Below, one piece after another: positions 1 through 10,429 of a DNA stretch of 64,000 bases. Source of the DNA: Cellulomonas chengniuliangii (GTDB lineage Bacteria; Actinomycetota; Actinomycetes; Actinomycetales; Cellulomonadaceae); the NCBI RefSeq assembly GCF_024508335.1, contig NZ_CP101988.1, positions 930,001 to 994,000 of the forward strand, in the 5' to 3' direction. A model generated the notes under the pieces. It made no database searches. It worked only from the letters and a program-made list of their open reading frames with translations, and was not told the DNA's origin. Within the stretch, counting starts at the first letter, position 1; each line of letters begins with the position of its first letter. A program made the position numbers and the translations under genes.

Positions 1-786
1 GCGCTGATCCTGCTGGTCGTGGCCGCCGCGGCCTTCCCCAGCCTGTTCACGTCGACCGATCCCCGGTTCTGCGAGCTGAAGAACAGCCTCGACGGTCCCA
101 GCGGCGGACACCCGTTCGGCTTCGACCGGCAGGGCTGCGACATCTACGCGCGGACCATCTACGGCGCCCGGGCCTCCGTGCTCGTTGGCGTCCTGACCAC
201 CATCGTCGTGACGATCGTGGGCGGTCTGATCGGCGCCATCGCCGGGTTCTTCGGCGGCTGGTTCGACGCGGTGCTGTCCCGCGTGACGGACATCTTCTTC
301 GCGATCCCGCTGGTGCTCGCCGCGATCGTCGTGATGCAGATGTTCAAGGAGAGCCGCAACATCCTCACCGTCGTGGTGGTGCTCGGGATCTTCGGCTGGC
401 CGCAGCTCGCCCGCGTCATGCGCGGCGCGGTGATGAGCGTCAAGAACGCCGACTTCGTCACCGCGGCGAAATCCCTCGGGGCCTCCCGCGTGAAGACCCT
501 GGTGCGGCACGTCGTCCCGAACGCGGCCGCGCCGGTGATCGTGTACGCGACGGTCGCCCTGGGCACGTTCATCGTCGCGGAGGCGACGCTGTCCTTCCTG
601 GGCATCGGCCTGCCGCCCGAGGTGACCTCGTGGGGCGCCGACATCTCGAAGGCCCAGACCTCGCTGCGCAGCCAGCCGTCCGTGCTGTTCTACCCGGCCG
701 GGGCGCTCGCCCTGACCGTGCTCAGCTTCATCATGATGGGCGACGCCGTGCGTGACGCCCTCGACCCGAAGGCACGCAAGCGATGA
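1..786 (+). CDS. Peptide ABC transporter permease, DppC/OppC type (5' end outside window)
   Basis: Inner-membrane permease of an oligopeptide/dipeptide importer. The frame is open from base 1, so the N-terminal cytoplasmic part and first membrane helix begin upstream. About 261 residues are present. After a periplasmic stretch containing GHPFGFDRQGCDIYAR, a segment typical of OppC/DppC, come about five hydrophobic helices. The coupling EAA-like loop (AAKSLGASRVKTLVRHVVPNA) and the C-terminal SFLGIGLPPEVTSWG motif match the family. The stop overlaps the next gene (ATGA), so it is translated with its ATPase; the second permease and the binding protein should lie upstream. The substrate is inferred from the family only. 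Confidence 0.93.
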   Translation, partial: ALILLVVAAAAFPSLFTSTDPRFCELKNSLDGPSGGHPFGFDRQGCDIYARTIYGARASVLVGVLTTIVVTIVGGLIGAIAGFFGGWFDAVLSRVTDIFFAIPLVLAAIVVMQMFKESRNILTVVVVLGIFGWPQLARVMRGAVMSVKNADFVTAAKSLGASRVKTLVRHVVPNAAAPVIVYATVALGTFIVAEATLSFLGIGLPPEVTSWGADISKAQTSLRSQPSVLFYPAGALALTVLSFIMMGDAVRDALDPKARKR

Positions 787-2522
787 GCCAGCCGACATCG
801 ACGGGCGCCGCTGCGCCCAGCGCCCAGCAGCCGCTGCTGGAGATCCGGGACCTCGAGGTCTCCTTCACCACCGCCACCGGTGACGTGCGCGCCGTGCGCG
901 GCGTGGACCTCACGGTCTACCCGGGCCAGACGGTCGCGATCGTGGGGGAGTCCGGCTCGGGCAAGTCCACGACCGCGCACGCGATCATCGACCTGCTGCC
1001 CGGCACGGGGAAGGTCACCGGCGGCTCGATCATGTTCGAGGGCCGGGACCTGGCCGCGCTGAGCCGGCGCGAGATGGTCGCGGTGCGCGGCAAGGAGATC
1101 GGCCTCGTCCCGCAGGACCCGATGTCCAACCTCAACCCGGTGTGGTCGGTGGGCTTCCAGGTCAAGGAGGCCCTCAAGGCCAACGGCGTGGCGAGGGGCT
1201 CCGCAGCCGACCAGCGCGTCGCCGAGCTGCTCACCGAGGCGGGCCTGCCGGACGCCGCCCGCCGGGCGAAGCAGTACCCGCACGAGTACTCCGGCGGGAT
1301 GCGCCAGCGCGCGCTCATCGCCATCGGCCTCGCGGCGCGGCCCAAGCTGCTGATCGCCGACGAGCCGACGTCGGCCCTGGACGTCACGGTCCAGCGGACG
1401 ATCCTGGACCACCTGCAGGGCCTCACCGAAGAGCTCGGCACCGCTGTGCTGTTCATCACGCACGACCTGGGCCTGGCCGCGGAGCGGGCCGAGCACCTCG
1501 TGGTGATGTACCGGGGCAAGGTCGTCGAGTCCGGGCCGGCCCGGGAGATCCTCAGCGCCCCGAAGCACCCGTACACGCAGCGGCTGGTCGCCTCGGCGCC
1601 GTCGCTCGCGTCCCAGCGCATCCAGAGCGCCAAGGAGCGCGGCGTCGCGACCACCGAGCTGCTGGCCCCCACCGGCGGCGACGGCGTCAGCTCGGCCCGC
1701 GACGAGGTGGTGACGGTCGAGCACCTGACCCGCACGTTCCACCTGCGCGGCGGCCGGCCGGGCAAGCGCAAGGAGTTCACCGCGGTCGACGACGTGTCGT
1801 TCGCGATCAAGCGCGGCACCACCATGGCGCTCGTGGGGGAGTCCGGGTCCGGCAAGTCCACGGTGGCCAACATCGTGCTCAACCTCCTGGAGCCCACCAG
1901 CGGCCGCATCCTGTTCGACGGGACGGACCTGAGCACGCTCGACCGCGCCCAGCTCTTCGACTTCCGCCGCCGGGTGCAGCCCATCTTCCAGAACCCGTAC
2001 GGGTCGCTCGACCCGATGTACTCGATCTACCGCACGATCGAGGAGCCGCTGCGCACGCACAAGATCGGCGACCAGAAGTCCCGCGCGGCGAAGGTCCGCG
2101 AGCTGCTGGACCTCGTCGCGTTGCCCGCCTCCACGATGCGCCGGTACCCCAACGAGCTGTCCGGGGGGCAGCGCCAGCGCATCGCCATCGCGCGCGCCTT
2201 GGCGCTCGACCCCGAGGTCATCGTGTGCGACGAGGCCGTCTCGGCGCTCGACGTGCTGGTCCAGGCGCAGATCCTCACCCTGCTCAACGACCTGCAGGCG
2301 GAGCTCGGCCTGAGCTACCTGTTCATCACGCACGACCTGGCCGTGGTCCGCCAGATCGCGGACGAGGTGTGCGTCATGAACAGCGGGAGGATCGTGGAGG
2401 CGGCCACCACCGACGAGGTGTTCGACCACCCGCGCGAGCAGTACACACGCGAGCTGCTGGCGGCGATCCCGGGCGCGGCGCTGGACATTTTCGGCGGCTC
2501 TGGCCAGGGAGTTCCTGCCTGA
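783..2522 (+). CDS. Fused dual ABC ATPase (DppD-DppF type) of a peptide importer
   Basis: A 579-residue cytoplasmic ATPase carrying both nucleotide-binding domains of a peptide importer in one chain. Domain 1 (about residues 18-270) has Walker A GESGSGKST, signature YSGGMRQR and Walker B LLIADEPTSALD. Domain 2 (about 310-570) repeats Walker A GESGSGKST, signature LSGGQRQR and Walker B VIVCDEAVSALD. A C-terminal oligopeptide-type extension (HPYTQRL) follows domain 1 and a similar HPREQYTREL stretch follows domain 2. In many bacteria these are two genes (dppD, dppF); the fusion is common in actinobacteria. The ATG overlaps the permease stop by four bases, so translation is coupled. Confidence 0.94.
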   Translation: MSQPTSTGAAAPSAQQPLLEIRDLEVSFTTATGDVRAVRGVDLTVYPGQTVAIVGESGSGKSTTAHAIIDLLPGTGKVTGGSIMFEGRDLAALSRREMVAVRGKEIGLVPQDPMSNLNPVWSVGFQVKEALKANGVARGSAADQRVAELLTEAGLPDAARRAKQYPHEYSGGMRQRALIAIGLAARPKLLIADEPTSALDVTVQRTILDHLQGLTEELGTAVLFITHDLGLAAERAEHLVVMYRGKVVESGPAREILSAPKHPYTQRLVASAPSLASQRIQSAKERGVATTELLAPTGGDGVSSARDEVVTVEHLTRTFHLRGGRPGKRKEFTAVDDVSFAIKRGTTMALVGESGSGKSTVANIVLNLLEPTSGRILFDGTDLSTLDRAQLFDFRRRVQPIFQNPYGSLDPMYSIYRTIEEPLRTHKIGDQKSRAAKVRELLDLVALPASTMRRYPNELSGGQRQRIAIARALALDPEVIVCDEAVSALDVLVQAQILTLLNDLQAELGLSYLFITHDLAVVRQIADEVCVMNSGRIVEAATTDEVFDHPREQYTRELLAAIPGAALDIFGGSGQGVPA

Positions 2523-2571
2523 CCAAGGGCCCTTGACACGCGGTCTGGGAACTCTCGCTAGCGCGGGCAGG

Positions 2572-2577
2572 TAAGAT
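2572..2577 (+). promoter_or_regulatory. Candidate -10 box (TAAGAT) of typA
   Basis: TAAGAT preceded by GG lies 53 bases before the chosen typA ATG. It fits the actinobacterial TANNNT form. No good -35 is seen at 17 bases. A TTGACA at 2533 is 33 bases away, too far to pair. Confidence 0.35.
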
Positions 2578-2629
2578 TACTCGGCGCCCGCTGACGGGTG
2601 CTCTCCCCATCATGCGAAATGAGTTCCCC

Positions 2630-4543
<1,914 letters not shown>

Positions 4544-4550
4544 GCGCACG

Positions 4551-5528
4551 ATGACCCCGGTGGCTCTGGGCCCTCTCCTCGCGGTGCACGCGCACCCCGA
4601 CGACGAGACCCTGGCCACCGGGGCGCTGCTCGCGACATGGGCGGCCTCGGGCGCCCCCGTCACCGTGGTCACCTGCACCCGCGGGGAGCGCGGCGAGGTG
4701 ATCGGCTCCTCGCTCGCGCACCTGGAGGGGGACGGCCCTGCGCTGGCCGCGCACCGCACCGGAGAGCTCGCCGCGGCACTGGCCCAGCTCGGCGTGCGCG
4801 ACCACGTCTTCCTCGACACGGTCCCCGGCCCTGACGGAGCCCCGTCCGACGTGCGGTACGCCGACTCCGGCATGGCCTGGGCGGGCGTCGGCCGCGCGGG
4901 CCGGCTCGAGGACCTCCCCCCGGACGCCTTCGTCGGCGCGCCGGCCGACGAAGCAGCTGGGCGGCTCGCGCGGCTGGTCCGCAGCCGTCGCCCCGCCGTC
5001 CTGGCCACGTACGAGCCCGGCGGCGGGTACGGCCACCCCGACCACGTGCGCGCCCACGAGGTGGCGGCCGAGGCGGTGCGCCTCGCGGCCGATCCGGCGT
5101 GGGAGCCCGCGGCAGGGGCCCCGCACACTGTCGCCGCCGTGCTGTGGGCGGCGCAGGGGGAGGCCGCCCTGCGCCGGGCCTACGCCGCGCTGGCCGCAGA
5201 GCAGGCAGCCTCGGGCCCTGAGGCTGGACTGGTGGCGCCTGACCCCGACGGGCCGCTGCCCTCGGTCGCGACGCCCGACGCCGCGCTCGACGTGGTGGTC
5301 GACGTCGCACCTGTGCTGCCCGCCGTGGTGGGGGCGCTGCGCGCGCACGCGACCCAGGTGCACGCGCTCGCGCGCGTCGAGCCCGGCGCGGACCCCGCTG
5401 TGCTGGGCCGCTACGCCCTCAGCAACGACATCCTGGCCCCGCTGCTGTCCACCGAGGGCTACCGGCTGGCGCCGGGCTCCGACGCCGACGCCGTGACCTG
5501 GCCCGCCGGTGTGCGACGGGTAGCCTGA
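4551..5528 (+). CDS. mshB: N-acetyl-1-D-myo-inositol-2-amino-2-deoxy-alpha-D-glucopyranoside deacetylase MshB
   Basis: Zinc deacetylase of mycothiol biosynthesis; it removes the acetyl group from GlcNAc-inositol. This LmbE-fold enzyme of 325 residues shows HAHPDDE near the N-terminus (H15 and D18 as zinc ligands, D17 as catalytic base by analogy with the M. tuberculosis enzyme) and the third ligand H162 in GYGHPDH. It starts 7 bases after typA. The following membrane protein begins 4 bases later and a flavin reductase overlaps that one, so the three may form a redox-related operon. Its presence indicates that the organism makes mycothiol. Confidence 0.93.
   Translation: MTPVALGPLLAVHAHPDDETLATGALLATWAASGAPVTVVTCTRGERGEVIGSSLAHLEGDGPALAAHRTGELAAALAQLGVRDHVFLDTVPGPDGAPSDVRYADSGMAWAGVGRAGRLEDLPPDAFVGAPADEAAGRLARLVRSRRPAVLATYEPGGGYGHPDHVRAHEVAAEAVRLAADPAWEPAAGAPHTVAAVLWAAQGEAALRRAYAALAAEQAASGPEAGLVAPDPDGPLPSVATPDAALDVVVDVAPVLPAVVGALRAHATQVHALARVEPGADPAVLGRYALSNDILAPLLSTEGYRLAPGSDADAVTWPAGVRRVA
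5521..5526 (+). promoter_or_regulatory. Leaderless-type -10 (TAGCCT) for the 5533 gene
   Basis: TAGCCT ends six bases before the GTG start at 5533, the spacing expected when transcription begins on the start codon. It lies within the last codons of mshB, so the downstream gene can be transcribed separately. Confidence 0.45.
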
Positions 5529-5532
5529 GGCC

Positions 5533-5937
5533 GTGCAACCTCTGACCGGCGCGGTGATCCTGCGCGGTGCGGCAGCCCTCCTGCTCGGTGCTGTCGTCGG
5601 CGCCACGGGCACGGTCATGCACCGCTCCGAGGCCCCCTGGGGCATGGTGCTCGCGCTCGCCCTCGTGCTGTGCGCCGCGATCGCCGCTCGCGCCTGGGAC
5701 GGGTGGGTCACCTTCGTCGGCTATGCGGGCGGCATGTACTTCATCGTCCAGCTCCTCGCGCAGACCGGTCCGGGCGGCGACGTGCTGGTCCCCGCCGGGG
5801 ACTCCTTCGGCTGGTGGTGGCTCATCGGCTCAGGGCTGGCGATCGCCGTGGCGGCCTTCGCCCCCCGCCGGCTGTTCAGCGACGCGCCCCGAGAGCGCGG
5901 CGCCCGCAGCCGCCGGAACGGGCCGGACACACCGTGA
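5533..5937 (+). CDS. Small four-helix membrane protein (DUF6113-like)
   Basis: A 134-residue integral membrane protein with four predicted helices at about residues 8-30, 38-56, 59-77 and 90-108, and a basic C-terminal tail. I see no catalytic motif. Actinobacterial mshB genes are often followed by such a small membrane protein (DUF6113 from memory; family assignment not checked). The GTG start follows a TAGCCT box by six bases, and its stop overlaps the next gene start (GTGA). Function unknown; position next to mshB suggests a link to envelope or thiol metabolism, but that is inference only. Confidence 0.75.
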   Translation: MQPLTGAVILRGAAALLLGAVVGATGTVMHRSEAPWGMVLALALVLCAAIAARAWDGWVTFVGYAGGMYFIVQLLAQTGPGGDVLVPAGDSFGWWWLIGSGLAIAVAAFAPRRLFSDAPRERGARSRRNGPDTP

Positions 5938-6446
5938 CCGACGAGGACTCGGCCGTCACGCCAGTCGATCCCGTCGTCTACCGTGCCGCGATCGGCCGCC
6001 TGCCCTCTGGCGTCGGAGTCGTCTCGTTGCGCTGGCGGGGGACGGACCACGCCACCACAGTCAGCTCGCTGGCGTCGGTCTCCCTCGAGCCGCCCATGCT
6101 GCTGTTCTGCGTGCACAACGACTCGCGCCTCCGCGACGCCCTCGACGACGTCGACCGGTGGGCGGTGAGCGTCCTCGCCGACACCTCCGGCCCGGTCGCC
6201 GACTGGCTCGCGTCCCCCGGGCGGCCGACCGTCGGGCAACTCGCCCGGGTCCCGCACCGCACCGCTCCGCGCTCCGGCGCGGCGTGGATCGACGGAGCCG
6301 CCGCCTGGCTCGAGTGCCGCACCGCCGCCATCCACCCGGCCGGCGACCACGACATCGTCGTGGGCACGGTCATCACCGCCGAGCAAGGGGCCGCGGACGC
6401 AGGTGGCCTCGTCCACCTGCGCGGGCGCGTCCACGGGGTCCGCTGA
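5934..6446 (+). CDS. Flavin reductase family protein
   Basis: A 170-residue protein of the FMN-binding split-barrel (flavin reductase-like) family, which use NAD(P)H to reduce FMN or keep it bound. Typical segments are the N-terminal AIGRLPSGVGVVSL, the ATTVSSLASVSLEPPMLLFCV flavin-binding stretch (residues about 40-62) and a late HDIVVGTV strand. The start GTG overlaps the stop of the preceding membrane protein by four bases. No monooxygenase partner is adjacent, so the electron acceptor is unknown. Confidence 0.85.
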   Translation: MTDEDSAVTPVDPVVYRAAIGRLPSGVGVVSLRWRGTDHATTVSSLASVSLEPPMLLFCVHNDSRLRDALDDVDRWAVSVLADTSGPVADWLASPGRPTVGQLARVPHRTAPRSGAAWIDGAAAWLECRTAAIHPAGDHDIVVGTVITAEQGAADAGGLVHLRGRVHGVR

Positions 6447-6524
6447 GCCCTGCCGCACGCGTGCGGATCCTGCGCAGACACGGTGACGCGCCCACGTTTG
6501 GGCCGTGCATACGTGCGCCGCACG

Positions 6525-6530
6525 TAGAAT
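6525..6530 (+). promoter_or_regulatory. Candidate -10 box (TAGAAT) of the VanW-family gene
   Basis: TAGAAT lies 46 bases before the ATG at 6577, leaving a short leader with Shine-Dalgarno AGGGGGAG. No convincing -35 is seen. The same hexamer occurs before the DUF3117 and BMP genes in this window. Confidence 0.4.
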
Positions 6531-6576
6531 CTGCCGCTGTATCACCCGCATCACCACGCAGCAGGGGGAGCCACCG

Positions 6577-9500
6577 ATGGGCACGAACGAGCAGGTCGAC
6601 GAGCATGCGCCAGAAGCCGCCGACACCCCCGTGCCGGACCGGCAGGATCGGGTCGACGGCTCCGGCATAGCGGATGGCGCCACCGGTGGCAGCGCCGACG
6701 CCGACGACGTGGCGTCCGCGGCGGGCGCCCTCGCCGTCGACGAGGAGCCCGTTGCCCACGAGCCCTCCGTCGAGGCCGACCTTGACGACGCAGACGCAGC
6801 CCCCGCCGTCGACGCCGATGCAGAGCTCGCCGCGTTGGAGGCCGAGCCCGTCGTGGCCGCGGCTGAGCCCGGCGCGGGCCTTGGCGCGATTGAGCCGGTC
6901 GAGCCGGTCGAGCCAGTCGAGGCAGACTCCGCGGCGGAGGCAGCGCCCGCGGTCGCCCACGCCGAGCCCGAGGCCGTCGTGGAGCGTGCCGACGCAGAGG
7001 AGGCTGTGCCTGACGCGGCGCCCGACGACGCTGCCGACGTGGACCCCGCTGAGGCGGAGGCCGAGGTGGTCGGGGTGCCGGAGGCCGGGGACGACGACGC
7101 GGTGGCACTGGACCAGGACGACGCGCCGACGGGCGCCCCCGCCCTCGGCGACACGGACGCGAGCGACGGCGCCGCCGAGGCTGCAGCCAGAACCCAGGAC
7201 GACGAGCTCGCGCCGGCGACTCCCGAGAGCCCCGCTGCGGCGAGCGCCACGACAGCGTCGGAGCCGACCCCGCCGGCGAGCGGAGCGGCTGTGCCGGCTG
7301 CCGCGACTGCCAACGTCGGCGACGCGCCAGACGACCTCCCGGCACGTGAGGGCGGCGCGGCCGGACAGGACGACGCGGCTGGCACTGGCCAGGACGCGGC
7401 TGGTGACGCGGCGCCCGTGGCCCGACCCGCGGACGCCGAGCCCTCAGTGGGCGGCGCCTCGCAGCCGGGCGAGGACCGAGCGGCCCCCCGCGCCGTGCCC
7501 GCCGTCCCGCACGACGAGCAGCGGGCCGCCGACGGCCACGCGCCTGACGCGCGGCCCGTTGACGAGGACGCCGCTGCGGAGGCGCGACAGGCGAGCGACG
7601 GCTTGCCCGTCGCGACGCCGACCTCCGCCGCGCCGACCTCCGCCGCGCCGACCTCCGCCGCGCCGACCTCCGCCGCGCCGACCTCCGCCGCGCCGACCTC
7701 CGCCGCGCCGACCTCCGCCGCGCCGACCTCCGCCGCGCCGACCTCCGCCGCGCCGACCTCCGCCGCGCCGACCGGCGGCGGCTCCGCTCCCGTGGCGGGT
7801 CCCGTGTCCGATGCCCCGCGGCCGCCCGCCGTGGACGCGCCGACCCAGGTCACGCCCTCTGCTCCAGCGACGCCGGTCGTGGCGGCAGCAGCGGCGGCGG
7901 GCGCCACCCAGGTGCTGCCTCCCGCAGCCCCAGCCCCGACGGGCGCCGCCCCGGTGCGCCGTTCTGTCGTGCCGCCCCGCCAGGACATCGAGCCAGCAGC
8001 GCCAGCAGCGCCGGCCGCAGCCGGCGGCTGGCAGGGCTGGCCGTCCACGCAGGCGCAGGCCACGCAGGCGCAGGCCACGGAGGCCGGCTCGTCGACCGCC
8101 GCCGGTGCGACCGCCGCCGGTGCGGCCGCAGTCGCGGGAACGGCGGCGTCGACCCGTGCCCCCGCACCCTCCGCCCCGTACAGCGCCTCCGCCCAGCCAG
8201 CCCTCGCGGCGCCCGAGGCGGCCCCCGGGCCGTCCCGCCCGCAGGCCGCCGGCTCCGCCGCCGCAGCGACCTCCGCGTCTGAGGAGCCGCCGGCCGCCGC
8301 CTCGCCGCTCGACCAGTTCGACTCACCGGAGCGGCCGCGGCGGTGGCCGAGGGTGCTGCTCGTGTCGAGCTTGGTCGCCGTGGTGCTGGGCGGCGCCTAT
8401 GTGGCGGCCGCCTACGCGCTCGGGGGCAGGGTCCCGCGGGGCGCCACGGTCGCCGGTGTGGAGATCGGCGGGATGGACGCGGGCGCGGCCGAGGACGCGC
8501 TGCGGACCGGCCTGGCCGACCTGTCGACCTCCGCTGTTCCGGTCGCCGCGGGCGAGAAGAGCGCGACGCTCGACCCGGTGTCGGCTGGGCTGACCCTGGA
8601 CATCGCGGCCACCGTCGACTCGCTCACCGGAGTCGACCTGTCGCCCGCGCGGATGTGGCAGCACCTGGTGGGGGTTGACGACAAGCAGCCGGTCACGGCG
8701 GTCGACGAGTCGGCGTTCGACACGGCGGTCGAGGGCCTGGACGACGCGTTGGCGCTCGCGCCGGTCGACGGCGCGATCGTGTTCGTGGACGGCGACGCCC
8801 ATGCCACCGACGCGGTCGACGGGCTGTCCCTCGACGTCGACGCCGCCGCGGAGGTCCTGCGCGCAGGATGGCTCACCGCGGACCGCCCGCTCCAGCTGCC
8901 CACGACGGTCGTCGCCCCCGACATCACGCAGGAGGAGACGGACACGGCGCTGCAGACCGTCGCCCGGCGCGTGGTGGCGGCGCCGGTGTCGCTCCAGGTC
9001 GCGGACCAGGTGGTGAACTTCTCGCCGGACACCCTCGCGGCTGTCTCGACGATGGCGCCCGACGGCTCGTCGCTGACGCTGCAGATGGACGGGGCCGCGC
9101 TCGTGGCGGAAGTCCTCGAGCAGACGACGGACCTGCTGACGGAGTCCGCGGACGCGCACTTCGAGTTCGTGAACGGCGCGCCCCAGGTCATCCCGGGGGA
9201 GCCCGGGACCACGTTGGACCCGCAGGCGGTCGCCGACGCCGTCGCCGCCGCCGCGGTGGCGGACGTGCGCAGCGCCACGGTCGAGCTCGTCCCGTCCGAC
9301 CCGGAGCAGTCCACCGCGAAGCTCGAGGCGCTCGGCGTCAAGGAGGTCGTGGCGCAGTTCAGGACGCCGCTGAACTCCGAGCCGAAGCGCACCAAGAACA
9401 TCACCCTGGGCGCCTCGCGCGTCAACGGCACGGTCGTGCTCCCGGGCGAGGTCTTCAGCCTCGCCGAGACGGTCGGGCCGGTCACCGCCGCCAGCGGCTA

Positions 9501-10011
9501 CATCGCCGCCGGCGTGATCAACAACGGCGAGCACGTCGACGGCATGGGTGGAGGGCTGTCGCAGCTCGCGACGACGACGTTCAACGTCGGCCACGAGGCC
9601 GGGTTCGAGGATGTGGAGCACAAGCCGCACTCCGAGTGGATCTCGCGCTACCCGGAGGGCAGGGAGGCCACCCTCTACACCCCGTCTGTGGATATGAAGT
9701 GGAAGAACAACACGCCGTACGGCGTCGTCCTCCAGGCATGGATCGCGGACGGGCACGTGAACGTGGCCGCGTGGAGCACGAAGTACTGGACCGTCGAGTC
9801 GACGACCAGCGCGCGCTCGAACGTCAAGCCCGCCGGGGTCAGCTACAGCTCGTCGCCGACCTGCCAGCCGCAGTCCGCGGGCAGCGGCGGCTTCTCGGTC
9901 ACCGTGACCCGCAAGGTGTCGCTCAACGGCGAGGTCAAGAGCACCGAGTCGAAGACGACGACCTACAAGGCGGCGAACAAGATCGTCTGCGGGCCGCCGC
10001 CCACGGAGTGA
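6577..10011 (+). CDS. Giant VanW-family envelope protein with disordered repeat-rich N-terminus
   Basis: An 1144-residue protein. Residues 1 to about 588 are Ala/Pro/Asp/Glu-rich, low in hydrophobics and probably disordered; they contain ten perfect TSAAP repeats (349-398) and shorter TQAQA and VEP repeats. One membrane helix follows (about 592-613), then about 530 outer residues: PG_binding_4-like segments, and a VanW domain (about 928-1060) with the GASRVNGTVVLPGEVFSL and GGGLSQLATTTFN stretches, ending in a Ser/Thr-rich tail with two Cys. VanW proteins accompany vancomycin resistance clusters but have no proven chemistry. The start was set at the ATG behind AGGGGGAG. With a type II topology the long acidic part would be cytoplasmic. 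Confidence 0.88.
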   Translation: MGTNEQVDEHAPEAADTPVPDRQDRVDGSGIADGATGGSADADDVASAAGALAVDEEPVAHEPSVEADLDDADAAPAVDADAELAALEAEPVVAAAEPGAGLGAIEPVEPVEPVEADSAAEAAPAVAHAEPEAVVERADAEEAVPDAAPDDAADVDPAEAEAEVVGVPEAGDDDAVALDQDDAPTGAPALGDTDASDGAAEAAARTQDDELAPATPESPAAASATTASEPTPPASGAAVPAAATANVGDAPDDLPAREGGAAGQDDAAGTGQDAAGDAAPVARPADAEPSVGGASQPGEDRAAPRAVPAVPHDEQRAADGHAPDARPVDEDAAAEARQASDGLPVATPTSAAPTSAAPTSAAPTSAAPTSAAPTSAAPTSAAPTSAAPTSAAPTSAAPTGGGSAPVAGPVSDAPRPPAVDAPTQVTPSAPATPVVAAAAAAGATQVLPPAAPAPTGAAPVRRSVVPPRQDIEPAAPAAPAAAGGWQGWPSTQAQATQAQATEAGSSTAAGATAAGAAAVAGTAASTRAPAPSAPYSASAQPALAAPEAAPGPSRPQAAGSAAAATSASEEPPAAASPLDQFDSPERPRRWPRVLLVSSLVAVVLGGAYVAAAYALGGRVPRGATVAGVEIGGMDAGAAEDALRTGLADLSTSAVPVAAGEKSATLDPVSAGLTLDIAATVDSLTGVDLSPARMWQHLVGVDDKQPVTAVDESAFDTAVEGLDDALALAPVDGAIVFVDGDAHATDAVDGLSLDVDAAAEVLRAGWLTADRPLQLPTTVVAPDITQEETDTALQTVARRVVAAPVSLQVADQVVNFSPDTLAAVSTMAPDGSSLTLQMDGAALVAEVLEQTTDLLTESADAHFEFVNGAPQVIPGEPGTTLDPQAVADAVAAAAVADVRSATVELVPSDPEQSTAKLEALGVKEVVAQFRTPLNSEPKRTKNITLGASRVNGTVVLPGEVFSLAETVGPVTAASGYIAAGVINNGEHVDGMGGGLSQLATTTFNVGHEAGFEDVEHKPHSEWISRYPEGREATLYTPSVDMKWKNNTPYGVVLQAWIADGHVNVAAWSTKYWTVESTTSARSNVKPAGVSYSSSPTCQPQSAGSGGFSVTVTRKVSLNGEVKSTESKTTTYKAANKIVCGPPPTE
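7621..7770 (+). repeat. Ten perfect 15-base tandem repeats encoding TSAAP
   Basis: The unit ACCTCCGCCGCGCCG is repeated ten times without a single substitution, in frame, inside the VanW-family gene. The 15-base unit keeps the reading frame whatever the copy number. The lack of synonymous drift indicates recent expansion or ongoing homogenisation. Confidence 0.97.
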
Positions 10012-10017
10012 CCAGGC

Positions 10018-10041
10018 GGCCGGCGGCCCACGCCGCCGGCC
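10018..10041. terminator. Hairpin between convergent genes
   Basis: A perfect 10-base-pair GC stem (GGCCGGCGGC / GCCGCCGGCC) with a CCAC loop directly after the VanW-gene stop and before the end of the convergent small gene. There is no T-run, so termination efficiency is uncertain. Confidence 0.5.
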
Positions 10042-10048
10042 CCAGGGC

Positions 10049-10321
10049 TCATCGCGCGCGTGGCCGGCGGGCGGGGGCCGGTGGCACGATCTTCGCGAGC
10101 GCGATCTCCCCGGCCGGGACCCGCACGGTGTCGCCGCGGCGGGTCAGCACGCTGACCCCCTCGTCGTCGACGGCGACCAGGTCCCCCAGAACGTCGGTCC
10201 ACCGCTGCGGGTCGTCGTCGGGGAGGGTGCGCCGCACCACCACGCGCACCCCCGGCGACCAGGCGCGCCATGCCCGCTGGTCCTGGCGGCTCATCGTCGT
10301 GCCCCACGTGGCGGACGCCAC
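10049..10321 (-). CDS. Small SH3-like domain protein (Rv0428c N-terminal type)
   Basis: A 90-residue protein with a predicted beta-rich core (about residues 22-75: GVRVVVRRTL, WTDVLGDLVAVDD, GVSVLTRRGDTVRVPAGEIALAKIVPP). It resembles the SH3-like domain that precedes the GNAT domain in some actinobacterial acetyltransferases, but no acetyltransferase part follows. Its function is unknown. The GTG at 10321 was taken because a TAGTAT box and an AGGTGAG stretch stand before it; an ATG nine codons later (10294) is an alternative. It is divergent from fdxA, with overlapping -10 boxes. Confidence 0.62.
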   Translation of the reverse strand: MASATWGTTMSRQDQRAWRAWSPGVRVVVRRTLPDDDPQRWTDVLGDLVAVDDEGVSVLTRRGDTVRVPAGEIALAKIVPPAPARRPRAR

Positions 10322-10344
10322 TTCGTCTCGGTGCTCACCTGGGG

Positions 10345-10351
10345 GATACTA
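10345..10351. promoter_or_regulatory. Overlapping divergent -10 boxes between the SH3-like gene and fdxA
   Basis: GATACT (10345-10350) reads as a -10 for fdxA on the plus strand, with a weak TTCGTC 17 bases upstream. The complement TAGTAT (10351-10346) reads as a -10 for the minus-strand gene, 24 bases before its GTG. The two cannot be occupied by polymerase together. Confidence 0.35.
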
Positions 10352-10429
10352 GGTCGGACGGCGCGCAGGGCGCCGCTCGCCGCATGATCGCCAGAACCGT
10401 CGACCCTGCTCGGTCCGTGGAGGACAGCC

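Noticed and set aside
2533-2577. TTGACA at 2533 with TAAGAT at 2572 as a sigma-70-like promoter of typA
   Set aside because: The spacer is 33 bases; the two cannot be bound by one polymerase. TAAGAT is kept alone as a weak -10.
7621-7770. The 15-base array as a CRISPR or attachment site
   Set aside because: No spacers, unit length a multiple of three, and in frame in a coding sequence.
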